Below are positions 49,601-59,580 of a stretch of 60,000 nt of DNA, in pieces. Numbering within the stretch: the first letter of the stretch is position 1; every line of letters starts with the position of its first letter. The DNA lies in assembly GCA_903813345.2 (NCBI GenBank), contig CAIIXF020000007.1, positions 26,215,564 to 26,275,563 of the forward strand, written 5' to 3'. This DNA is from Owenia fusiformis (Eukaryota > Annelida > Polychaeta > Sabellida > Oweniidae). The notes under the pieces are model-generated. The model searched no databases. It saw only the letters and a list, made by a program, of their open reading frames with translations, and was not told the DNA's origin. The position numbers and the translations under genes are program-made.

Positions 49601-51404
49601 TCTTAAGCCAAAGTTATACTTGTAACATGACAAAATGTCTACACCAGTTATTAGAAGTTATAAGAATTTGTTACAGATGCCAAATCCCGAACAGCATCCG
49701 TGAAAAGTCGGAGACTATAACTATATGTCACCACTCGTCACAATGCAGATGACTTCAATTTTGATATTGTCATAATGCAGATACACAAGGACAAATTTCA
49801 CTTCTGACTTCAATGAACTATAATGACCCAAATGCGCCTGCAGAGAGCCTAAGTGTAACAAACTAGATACTGGACATGGGGCAGTGTTCGCGTTGACGCA
49901 GTTTTTTCTCGTTTTTACGGAAATTTCAAGAGGTCGGACGGGAAAATCAGAAATAACTTACGTCCCTGGGACGCAAAGATTCTACACCACCATCAGGTAA
50001 CTTTTACTGCAGCGTAGAAGTGATAAAACATGATTTTCTGAAGAATTTTCAAATCGTCTACTTCCTTGATCTCAATAATGTTTATGTCGGCAAATCTGAT
50101 TGGCTACCGGAGTGTCTCAGTATATTCGCGGGGTTTCTAGTCTGAAACACAGCATTTGATTGGCTATGGTGCCCTCCGAGTCATTCCGGAGTATACCAAA
50201 GCTGGATAATCTGTTGTACGCAAACATTAGTTTCAAAATTGAGAATTGAGACTTGTTTTTCACGATATCTTAGTTAAGCTTACTTCCACTAAGAATCGTT
50301 AGATACCGATCTAATGTTATACATCAATATAATTATTTAATGATAGATCAACGTTTTTCATCCAAAAGTCGTCAGAGTAAGGAGAAATGTTATAAAAAGA
50401 AACAAAAAGTTCACGACCTTGAAGATCGGTGGTTGGTAAAATGTGAAAACAACTCTTAATTTGAGTATTTTTTTCATTCATTTCGGAGAATTTTGGTATA
50501 ACATTAGTAAAGAATTGTGTGAAAAGGACCAAATGATAGATATTTATCGGGAGAATGCATAGAATTACAATATATGTCACTTTATCCCGTTTTAGCGTAA
50601 GCACTCTATTATCGGCCACTTCACTTTCACTTTCAAAATATGAGGGACGCAAAAAAAATTAGACTGGACTCACATTTTTCAAATGTGTTGCGTCCCTGGG
50701 ACTCAGAAATTTAAATGGCTAGCGCGAACACTGATGGGGAGTGTTCTAAATTCACTGCCTCTTCCAATTGAACCCAGGACCTTCTACACAAGTGTACGAA
50801 GCTCTAGCTCTGAGCCATAAGGGTTACCCATAGGCTGTAGCAACTTTGTTATCGAGGCGGGGGTCAGTACAACTGGAAAAGGATCGCCCAAGTGTGACCC
50901 GTGGCGTAACCTAGAATCATTATTTATGCTTGAAAACAGGATTTTTTAAGTGAACTTAATTTAATTTTTACTTTTGAAACTGATACTTCCCCCTCCCCAT
51001 TAGCATTGATGGTTGATGATGTGGCTTTCAATTTTCAGAAATGAATCAATCAACATAGAATCTTCTAGAATCTTCTTTTGAACATTTCTGAAATCTATTT
51101 GGACTTCACTTATATGTAATATTATAAATTTATCTGCAGTTCTTACAAAAAACGAAAAAAGGAAGAAAGTTTACAAAAAGAAAGTGAAAGGTGTGAAAAA
51201 ATGGAAAATGAATTTTCCCAGATTTTCTATTTTTGGGGCATGGTTTTATGCAAAAACAAATGAGTTGCCATTTTCAAATACTATACCAAATTATGCTTGA
51301 ATATATCATGTATCTTTGTGAATGTTATAAAATCACTACAATACTTACAAGTTGCCAAACTCGAGCAATTTTCTAATGTTTTCAGGAGAGAAATCTGTAG
51401 CCAT
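43639..51404 (-). CDS. TMBIM6: Bax inhibitor-1 (TMBIM6), complete, seven coding exons
   Basis: Coding exons: 51404-51349, 48819-48711, 46589-46469, 45526-45380, 44639-44560, 44189-44019, 43665-43639. They total 711 bases, 236 residues plus TAA; human BI-1 has 237. All introns are GT-AG and phases agree. The start reads [20 protein letters not shown]; further markers are [32 protein letters not shown] and [11 protein letters not shown]. Six or seven hydrophobic segments span about residues 34-215. Conserved acidic residues lie in [10 protein letters not shown] (Asp188) and DLFIDFI (Asp209, Asp213), the region linked to pH-sensitive calcium leak in the family. The C-terminus is basic (ENKKKRRD), as in BI-1. 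Known role: an ER-membrane protein that limits Bax- and ER-stress-induced death and modulates IRE1 and ER calcium. Confidence 0.97.
45596..45694. mobile_element. TGTCACCACC family MITE, copy 6, in a TMBIM6 intron
   Basis: It starts TGTCACCACCTGTCATTTGT and ends TTGTGATGGTGTCA. It is preceded by CAAGGCATTAACATGCAAAA and lies 70 bases upstream of the TMBIM6 exon at 45380-45526. A fragment of the same family is near 49668-49742. Confidence 0.7.
47019..47397 (+). mobile_element. TACCCT-family hAT-like MITE in a TMBIM6 intron
   Basis: Ends TACCCTGCATGCAAAG and GAATGCAAAGGGTA-like, with a perfect 8-bp target duplication ATTCTGCC at 47011-47018 and 47398-47405. It shares its interior with the element at 40229-40762, including ACCAATCAGC. 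The 3' part carries GAAGCTCTCTTTTAAGAAGT. It lies between coding exons 2 and 3 of TMBIM6. Confidence 0.85.
49882..50733. mobile_element. hAT-like non-autonomous element inserted in a SINE
   Basis: The ends read CAGTGTTCGCG and CGCGAACACTG, a typical hAT-type terminus. ATGGGG flanks both sides (49876-49881 and 50734-50739), so the visible target duplication is at least 6 bp. Near the termini, GCGTCCCTGGGAC occurs in both halves. An open minus-strand frame of about 110 codons (50652-50317) has no ATG at its head and no recognised domain. Confidence 0.75.
50745..50845 (-). repeat. tRNA-derived SINE head
   Basis: On the minus strand, TGGCTCAGAGCTAGAGC (50817-50801) matches a pol III A box and GGGTTCAATTGG (50774-50763) a B box, with tRNA-like spacing. 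Pairing in the anticodon and acceptor arms is poor, so this is a SINE head and not a tRNA gene. The body continues past the hAT insertion to about 49,780. Confidence 0.65.
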
Positions 51405-51426
51405 CTTGATAGTTTGAGATTTAATT

Positions 51427-51438
51427 TGCGCATGCGCA
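51427..51438. promoter_or_regulatory. NRF-1-type palindrome at the TMBIM6 start
   Basis: TGCGCATGCGCA is a perfect 12-bp palindrome matching the NRF-1 (nuclear respiratory factor) consensus. It lies about 23 bp upstream of the TMBIM6 ATG in otherwise AT-rich DNA. The ATG itself sits in AAGATGGCT, a YY1-like core. Both motifs are typical of TATA-less housekeeping promoters; their function here is inferred. Confidence 0.6.
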
Positions 51439-51659
51439 TACAAGCGTTCCACTGGGTCATCGTTTCGTTTAGTGCAATAATTTTATCTTGGTGGTGGGAT
51501 CCATTGATTTAATCATCACTTGATCATTATTTCAAAAACCATTCATAAATCAAATATGCACGTGTTATTTTAACTGTAGATAAGATCGTGCTCATTTTAT
51601 TTTCATGGCAATGATGATAAGACAATCTATTCTCATATCTATATTGAGAATCTTCTTTA

Positions 51660-52150
51660 GGGTTTGTGTAAAAATTGGACATATGGATTTACTTAGTTTG
51701 CACAAAGCTATCCCTTGGGAGACTTACTAAAAGATGGCTATGTGCAAATTAAGTAAATATGGATAAGGTGTTTACCTGATGAAATAAGGGGTTTGTGTAA
51801 AAAATGGGACATATAGATGAGGTGAAATATGGGGTTTGTGTAAAAAATGTGATATATGGATTAGGTGTTTTCAATCAATGAAATATGGGTTTTGGATATA
51901 AAAAATGGGAAACATATGAATGATGTGTTTTCATTATGAAATATGGGGTTTGTGTAAAAAATGGGGCATACAACATATATGGATGAGGTGTTTTCATTAT
52001 GAAAAATGAATTTTGTGTAAAAAATGAGACACCTGGATGAGATGTTTTATAATGAAATATGTTGTTTGTTTTAAGGACATATGGATGAGGTGTCTTCATG
52101 ATGAAATATGGGGTTTTATGTAAAAAATTGAGTGTTCTGTGACAGGGTAT
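51660..52150. repeat. Tandem array of about 60-bp units between two genes
   Basis: Units with GGATGAGGTGTTTTCATTAT, GAAATATGGGGTTTGTGTAA and AAAATGGGACATAT recur about seven times with indels. The array lies between the TMBIM6 start and the calaxin 3' end. The 177-codon minus-strand frame reaching into it is repeat-derived. Confidence 0.85.
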
Positions 52151-52838
52151 CCACTGCAACGACAGGCAGATCACCCAGTTTTTTACACAAACCCCAAGGT
52201 ACAGTATGAGTATATGTCCACTGTCCAACATAAACAACTTAGTCCTCAATATTTTCTTCATAAACAACAAATCAATGATACATAAAATGAAACATAAAAT
52301 GTGTTCTGTTTTCAAAGTAATATATTTCATACAAATATTATACAATACTTCAAATAAATGTACAAACATAAGGTTTCCCATTTGAAAATGGTCAAGGTAG
52401 TCATTCATTTATACTTTTAATTATTACTTTCTCGCATTTCTGTACAATTTATTCATTACTATTTATGTTACAGTATTCCACAATGGTTCATCTTTCCCTT
52501 CTTATTGAAATATTAAAACATAACCAAAATTTTAGAATAAGAATGAAGAATATCTTTGCATTTGAATTGACACATGAAGCTTATATAGACAAGTTTGTGT
52601 TACAATTTTAGCTTTCATATTATGGTCATTTCAAAGAAAGAACAATTTGAGCAGAATGTGTCATTATTTTTAATAATTATCAAAAAGTAAACTATAGGCC
52701 TACATGATAAGTTGTATTTTGTCTGGCCCCTTTGTGATGATTTTTTTCATTGGAGCAAAAAACTAAGACATTGTATCAGTTGAAAAAAAATAGTCCATAA
52801 TTGATTTACAGTATAAATAGCTTAGCCTAGTATGTTTA

Positions 52839-52861
52839 TGGGCTTTCAAGAGAAAGCCCAT
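52839..52861. repeat. Second ATGGGCTTTC hairpin
   Basis: ATGGGCTTTC and GAAAGCCCAT with a 2-3 base loop, related to 41893-41922. It is about 300 bases past the calaxin stop, on the 3' side. Confidence 0.65.
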
Positions 52862-53155
52862 GGTATGTTAAAAAAGTTAACATTTAGACTCATATTTCAA
52901 AAAAATACAATACAGTATTTACATTTGCATATGTACAATACGATTATGCCATCTTGAATTCATATTTTTCATATTTCAAGAAGCACAATATTTTAAATCA
53001 GTTAATTTCCATTAGTTTCAGCTCCTCATACACTACAATTTCAACTGTTCATCACATAATGCATTACATGATTTTCAAAATTTAAGTTAGAAAAGTCTCA
53101 AAAGGTGGCACTGCAGTCCTATTAGCATTGTTATATAGATATCAGACAAGTAGCC

Positions 53156-56100
53156 TTAGATATGTTTAGATCTTTGGGGCGACTCAACCATGGCGAGGAA
53201 GTGTGTGGAACACTGGAAATAAATGTTAGAAAAACAAGGTTGTTAGAGGTAAACGTAAACACAGACATTGTGATCTAATGTTAGACAAAGAAATGTTATA
53301 TAATAGTGGTTAAGACTATTTTTGTTGATTTCAGATAGATGGCACACAAGTAGTAATCCGCATGAGTAAATAGTCTCCTGGAGCACATCATACATGTAGA
53401 TTCATATTATGGGAGTAAAAAAGTCTGATTGCTTTTGCAACAATCATTCTCTTACAGATGGGATGTACTAATATTTCGTTTTTAACCTAAACGCATCCTC
53501 AAAACACAGGAGTTGTTCAGACATCATACATGTCATAAGTGGATGATGTATGGATTCCTGCATTTGGAGGATGCAAAAGCAAAACTGGGTTCTTCTCCAT
53601 TCCTATGTAAATCAATGATTACATCAATATCAATGGTTGGTATACTAACAGCCTCTAAATATAAAAGAATTGTTAGCTGTCATGTTAAAATGTACACAGT
53701 CATGTTATATGTGTAAATGTTAAAACAATACATTTAAGCAATTATGTTAAAATGACAAACCAGCATGACAAAGTCTGTGATATGTGATAGTGAATGTAAA
53801 GAAGTGTGAGATGAGAAAGGTTACATTAAGTGATAAATGATATAATCGAAAGTGAACAATTATTGTGTGTCATCTAACGAGTGACCTAGATGTTTTATGG
53901 TCCATGATACTGTCCAAGAGAAAATAATCCACAAAAATGTGTATGATTCTTCGTGTCCATGCAGCTCATACTATAGATGAACCTAAAGTTATTTATGATT
54001 TAAATCTGTTAACGGCTGTTTCCAACTGCCTCTTTCAATCCTTCTTGAAACATTTTGTTGACCTAAAAGTATTAAAAATTAAAATTAAAAAGGGAATCGT
54101 ACATGTAAATGGAGTTTCTAAGCAATCCTGCAATCGTCTGACTATCATTTATTCCTCAAGAACAGTTTCTTAGCAAGTGTTTAAAAATCATTTTTGTCCA
54201 TCAAAAATGGAGGTTCACTCATGCCCCTAGTAACTAAATGCATATATTGACTGTTCTTTCAGAGAAACGTTTTGCAGAACTGAATATTTTACAAAATTTC
54301 ATTGTGGCTTCGAAAATTTTCACTAAAAGTCTAACTGAGGCTATAATTCTTAAAAGATGCAGAAAGATTAAAATGAGTTGAGAGTTCTTTCCAAAAATGT
54401 CACAATTCTACAGTTTTTCCTTATTTTGTGTCATGCCTATCTTCAAAAGAAATCTAACGTTTCAGATTTTATTTCTCTTTAATTTTAAGGTTGTGTAGTT
54501 ACAATTTGAAAAAAGAGGATATCTATTTTTTAACATTAATGAACTTTGACATTTCTGCATATTAGATCTTTAAAAGCTTGATTTAATCAAGTATCTCAGT
54601 TCCTTTTTCTCTCTTTTTATTTTGAATGTAAGGTAACCAGCAACATTACCTTTTCATCTGGTATTACTAGTTTACAAAAAAAAATATTTAGAAAATAAAT
54701 TATACCTTTTCATCTGGCAGACAGGGTCCAAATGCTTCTAGTAGAAGTGGTTCCTCTGATATGGAATCATGAAAATCTTTAAATGACAGTTTAGAATCAT
54801 GATCAAGATCCTGAAAAATTAAAATAAATATATTTTTATTCTATTTGCATTCACTTTTAAAACATTTGCACTAGTTCAGCAGTCAAAATCGATATAAAGT
54901 GCATGCATGTGCAGAACTTATTGTATATATGAAATTTCGGGAATTCAAAATTCTTTCAAAATCATGCCGTTTTTCATGATTCTGACCATTTTTCATGTAA
55001 TTATAATTAATTATATTTTTTTCTGAAAAGTGACCCCCTAGACAAAAGCCGGCCATTTTTTTATACATAGAACTTATTTTACAAATACATATATACAATA
55101 CATAAACATTGTACACTTGTAGTGGCTTTGCTGAAGGCATTATCAGCATTATATTATCAGCATTATAGCTGCTTGGCTATGGACCTGGGTACATGGACAT
55201 GATGAACTGTTATTCATATTCAACAAAGAAATCAATAATGTCTTACCAATTTTTTAAGTGCAAGTTCCACTAAGTCTTTGATGCCTTCATCGGGATCTTC
55301 CTCTGTTGGTTGCTAGGAAACAATCATACAAATTGTTATGTACAGTAGTTTGTGTCATCATGGAATAACATAGTGATAGCTATTAGAGACTTGTATCAAA
55401 ATGAGTTTGTTCTATTTGGACCACTTAATCATCTAATATTTTACTATTAACATTTATTTACATGGAAAGGAGTATTGTATAAAATGAATTGTCCTGGCAA
55501 TATCTTTACTAAAGATTCACATTAATTGTTACTACTTACCTTGACTAAACATTGCTTTAACATTTGAAACATTTCTTCTCTGGATATATAGCCATCAGCA
55601 TTTAGATCATAAACATCAAATACATCTGCAAACAAAATAAATTTACAAACATTAACCCTTGAAATATGTAATTTTTTTCAAACGAGATAAAAAATTAACC
55701 ATTGAAACAATATGTAATTTATTTTCAAAGATGAATTAATAAACATCAACCATTGAAACCCTATGTAATTCATTTGCATAATCAATCAAATGCCTATGAG
55801 CAGGGTCTAGTTAACAGCCCATGTATATACATACTCTTGTGATGAAAGCAATATAATAAATATTCCTGTGAACGGGTTACTTTTCTAATTTAGAGGTCGG
55901 TTATGCAAAATTTTGTACCATTGATTTTCCCTTGAGGAGAAATCAGGAACAAAGTTGACACCTTTTTATTTGACTGACACAAAGAACACTTACGCTTTAT
56001 TTTTTCTTCAAGACCACCTTTCAGTGTAACAGACAGGCCCTTGATCCATTCCTCTACACTTATGTATGAATCATTGTCTAGGTCATAGGCTTTGAAAACT

Positions 56101-57057
56101 GAAATAAAAGTTATGAAACTATAATATTGAAAAGAAAAAAACTTCTATTGATGCTACAAGTTATCATGTGTCTTAATTTTGGTGGACTTTAGTATGTAGA
56201 CCGCGACTGGGCTCTTTTGATCAATCATTCAATTGTCTTTTGATCAACAGTGAGATGACCACAAATGTAGCTTTGGTCTTCATGATTTTTTCAATTGTAA
56301 CAAGCACATGGTATATATAGGGAGCATAAAGGGTGGGGGAGTCAAAGAGATACATGTACAATGTATATGTGTCATTATAAAATTAGTTTTACCTCTATCC
56401 ATAAGTATGTCATCTGTCATGTTGAAGTCATTTTGAATGAAGTCCCGAAACATCAATCTATCCATCTTTCCAGGTTTGTCTTTTATGGTAAGTTTGCACA
56501 TGCATTGAAACTTATCGAATAGTTGTTCAATTTCGTGTTTATTAACTGAAAGACATAGAGACAGGAATTAACCCCAGTGGTAACTAATGATGACCATGAG
56601 CAAATAAGAGGAGAGAAGAATTAGGAAGGAATCGTGTAGGCAGGTAAACAGCATACATTTCATGCAGCACCAGGGCACCTCAAAGTCGTGTCATGAGCTT
56701 AAAGTAATAAAAACACAGAGGAGGGAAACATTTAGGCTACCTTGAGGAAACAAATAACGTATGTAAATATAGTTGCTTGTGCTCTTTTAGACAAATACAG
56801 GTATACAGATACGGATTTACATTAGAGATATCTTTCTCCAGAACAATCAGATTTAATAATAACAATACAGATATAATGTTATTTCAGAATCAATAGAAAT
56901 AAAGATTTTAAAATAAAAAAAATGTGGAAAATTCTTCACAGCCTTTTTTCAAGTCCAAAAAAACGACTAAATTTCAGCATAATCTGGCCAACTTACAATG
57001 CGTCATTTTTTGTAATCTGTCACACATGATCATCTTGTTTTTATTTGCGTTACTCAT
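53156..57057 (-). CDS. EFCAB1: Calaxin / EFCAB1, EF-hand ciliary calcium sensor, seven exons
   Basis: Exons: 57057-56997, 56545-56393, 56098-55994, 55625-55540, 55312-55247, 54810-54706, 53212-53156. They total 633 bases, 210 residues plus TAA; human calaxin has 211. Diagnostic stretches: [57 protein letters not shown] and [14 protein letters not shown]. Three EF-hand loops: residues 77-88 ([12 protein letters not shown]), 113-124 ([12 protein letters not shown]) and 158-169 ([12 protein letters not shown], Asp at position 12 as in the human protein). Known role: binds outer-arm dynein and adjusts ciliary and flagellar beating with calcium. The seventh exon ([18 protein letters not shown]) rests on splice sites, phase and total length only. 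An in-frame ATG at 57186 would add 43 residues; the start chosen aligns with the family. Confidence 0.94.
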
Positions 57058-57182
57058 CTTCAATTTGTTTGAATAACTAAGGAGAAAAGTGAAAAATAAC
57101 ACAACTTTTGTGATGATTTTCTTGGTCGTCAAAGTAATCAAGCTAGCCTCGGAATGAATTTTTCTGACACGCCACATAAAAT

Positions 57183-57192
57183 TCACTTCCGG
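57183..57192. promoter_or_regulatory. ETS-like site near the calaxin start
   Basis: ACTTCCGG lies about 130 bases upstream of the calaxin ATG, in a small stretch less AT-rich than its surroundings. CTTCCGG is the ETS-family core common in TATA-less promoters. No clear RFX X-box, usual for ciliary genes, was recognised by eye. Confidence 0.25.
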
Positions 57193-58083
57193 TTGGTAAT
57201 TTGGCTCGATTTTTAAAATTTTTGATCTTTTCTTTTAACTAGGGGACTGACTGTTATTCAAATGTAACGATGATACGTTATACGCTATGCTGCATATTTG
57301 AAGAAAGATAATCTGACAGGTAATTGCATGGATCTTACGAAAGAAATTCTAATAAAGATAAAAAAAATAATTCAGTTTTGAATTGAAATAAATTGTTTTC
57401 AAATTTTGAATCAAAACAATCAATTAATATGAATGTTACTTGGCTTTTGTGCTGGTATCAACTGCCTGCTGAAGGAGGATTGTCTCTCGGGATCGAAACT
57501 CGATATTTTACAACAATGAAAAGTCGAAATCTCGGTATTTTTTGAAATTTATAAGTCTAAATTCAAAATAAACAGCCCAAAAGATCAATATCTTGATCAT
57601 TTGTAGCACATGTTGGCAAGATCGTTTTGTAGTAGGATAGGCTCAAAGAAGAATTCAGATGATGCATCACTAAATTGGAAAATCTCAAAAAAAGTGACCC
57701 CCTTTCAAACCATTACTTGTGTAAAGTGGTACCTGCTTCCCTGTGACAGATTTTGCACTTAATTTATAGCTGAGATCTTCATCTTTGTATTTCTACTTGT
57801 TTGGTTCGAGTAAATAATCTATGGACGCAATAATTTGACTTTAATGTCAGACATAAACGACATTTCGTTAAAAAAATCTTTTTACAAAGAGCGCCAACGA
57901 AGTGGGAGCCCTTTGTACTATAGGAACGGGTTTGAACCATTCACATGACTTCTGGTTCCTTAAGGCCCACTTTTATGGAAAATCATCAAGACAATTACCA
58001 ACAAGAAGTCGTATGATATGACTGTGATTCAAAGATATGTTGTATCACATAACAAAACTATGTCATCAGTCCCATATTTTAAC

Positions 58084-58546
58084 CAGTGTTGTCGCGATGT
58101 GCCATAATCGTACATCGATGCATCGGCAATTTTCAGTAGTAAACATCGATGCACATCACGATGTATGTCGAGAAAAAGTCCCGAGAAAAGTGCACTGAAA
58201 TACCGAACGCTAATGCACTAAAATACTGAACAGAACAAATTGATAAGAGTATGCTGGTACATCCGGGAACTTCTAGTAACGATGAAATGAAAGTAAAGTA
58301 AATGTTTTTAGATTAATGGTTCATTTCGACTAGCTAAAATAGTTTTAAAGCGAAAGAATATCGGAAAACATTGGAAAATGAAATAAGACATGAGAAAGGT
58401 AAGCGATTCGCGTCAAAATAAGATAAGAAAGGGTGACATTTAGCAAATTAAATTTTTTTAAAAACATCGATGTTTTGTTTCAGACATTGCCAGAATCAGC
58501 TTTGACAATGTATATCGCAATGTATGGATTAATCGCGACGACACCA
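58084..58546. mobile_element. hAT-like MITE upstream of the plus-strand gene
   Basis: The left end is CAGTGTTGTCGCGATGTGCC, followed by ATCGATGCATCGG. The right end is a mutated inverted copy (AATCGCGACGACACCA). Target duplication ATTTTAAC/ATTTTAAT (58076-58083, 58547-58554) agrees at 7 of 8 bases. It fills much of the space between the calaxin start and the divergent gene. Confidence 0.75.
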
Positions 58547-59079
58547 ATTTTAATGTCACACATCAGTGTTGATTCTATACCAATATGTGACATCATTAAA
58601 AGCCTGACTTCCCCCACTGGTTTAATAATGGCTACTGAAACTCAGGCAATCTCATTGTTGAGTCTTTACCCCTCAGCAAGCTTGGATATTAATCATGGGA
58701 ATGAATGGACCAAAAAGTTTGAAATGACATGAAATAATTGTGCAAAGCCAAAATGGGGAAATCAATGAAAATTTGTTTTTGAAAGAAACATTGTTCAGGT
58801 GCAGCTTCCATCTTCATATTTTGTAAAATTTACATATAAATTGATTACAAAATGGGACATGCTATACATTTGAGAGGTGCCACATTAGATATTTCTCCCA
58901 CTAAATCTAAACTCTAAAGGTACTTGATAAGGGAAGGCATCAAAATATCGAAAAGATTTTTAGAAACTTACAGTCTCTACCATAAAGAATTTGGTATGTA
59001 AGCTCAATACTTCTTGTAAAATGTTATGTTCATGATGTTTATATGATTACACCTCCTTGATATACATCTTTGATTACAG

Positions 59080-59327
59080 AAAACATTAAGGATGAGTGCA
59101 CGTCCAAGACCAGTTACGGCTACCTTCAAGCCAGCTTCTATGAAAGTTCATACAATAGTACCGAGAACAAAGAGACTCTCACTTGGCTCAGATAGCAGCT
59201 CTACAGAGTCACTGACATCTGTATTGCATCATGAAAGTTATGAAAGTCCCAGTGACAGTGATGATGACTTGAGTAAGCAAAGAGATAAAAATAGGAATAA
59301 TAATGCTGAAGAAAATGATGAATCGAG
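59080..59327 (+). CDS. First coding exon of an unrecognised Ser/Asp-rich protein (partial)
   Basis: Acceptor TGATTACAG ends at 59079, ATG at 59092, donor AG|GTATG after 59327; the gene continues beyond the window. The 78 codons start MSARPRPVTATFKPASMKVH and include the acidic, serine-rich segment SPSDSDDDLSKQRDKN. It looks like a disordered N-terminus with basic and acidic patches; no domain is visible and the family is not recognised. It is transcribed away from calaxin, about 2 kb from that start. A tandem duplication of the exon's 3' end follows directly. Confidence 0.5.
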
Positions 59328-59580
59328 GTATGTACAAGGGTTGTCCAAAAAGTCTTGAAATAAATTCTTCAATTCAGCTAAGATTTTGTATATTCTGAGC
59401 AAGGAAAGAGATAAAAATGAGAATAATTAATGCTGAAGAAAATGATGAATCTAGATATACAAGGGTTGTCCAAAAAGTCTTGAAATGTATTCTTCAATCC
59501 AGCTAAGATTTTGTATATACTGAGTAAGGAAATAAATAAAAAATAAGAAAAATACTGAAGAAAATGATGAATCTACAGTG
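59271..59580 (+). repeat. Tandem duplication of the exon 3' end, about 2.5 copies
   Basis: A unit of about 124 bp starting GAGTAAGCAAAGAGATAAAA recurs at about 59271, 59396 and 59522. Each copy includes GCTGAAGAAAATGATGAATC or a close variant, that is, the end of the exon. Copy 1 has the donor GAGGTATGT. Copy 2 reads TAGATAT there, so the donor is lost, and an in-frame stop appears. Copy 3 is shorter and more decayed. Confidence 0.85.

Noticed and set aside
50745-50845. Stand-alone tRNA gene
   Set aside because: A and B boxes are present but the arms do not pair; it is a SINE head.
51875-52408. 177-codon minus-strand frame with repeated MKTPHPYV-like segments
   Set aside because: It overlaps the 60-bp tandem array and has no domain or splice support; openness follows from the repeat.
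58433-58732. 99-codon plus-strand frame
   Set aside because: It starts with GTG, half of it lies in a hAT MITE, and no domain is seen.
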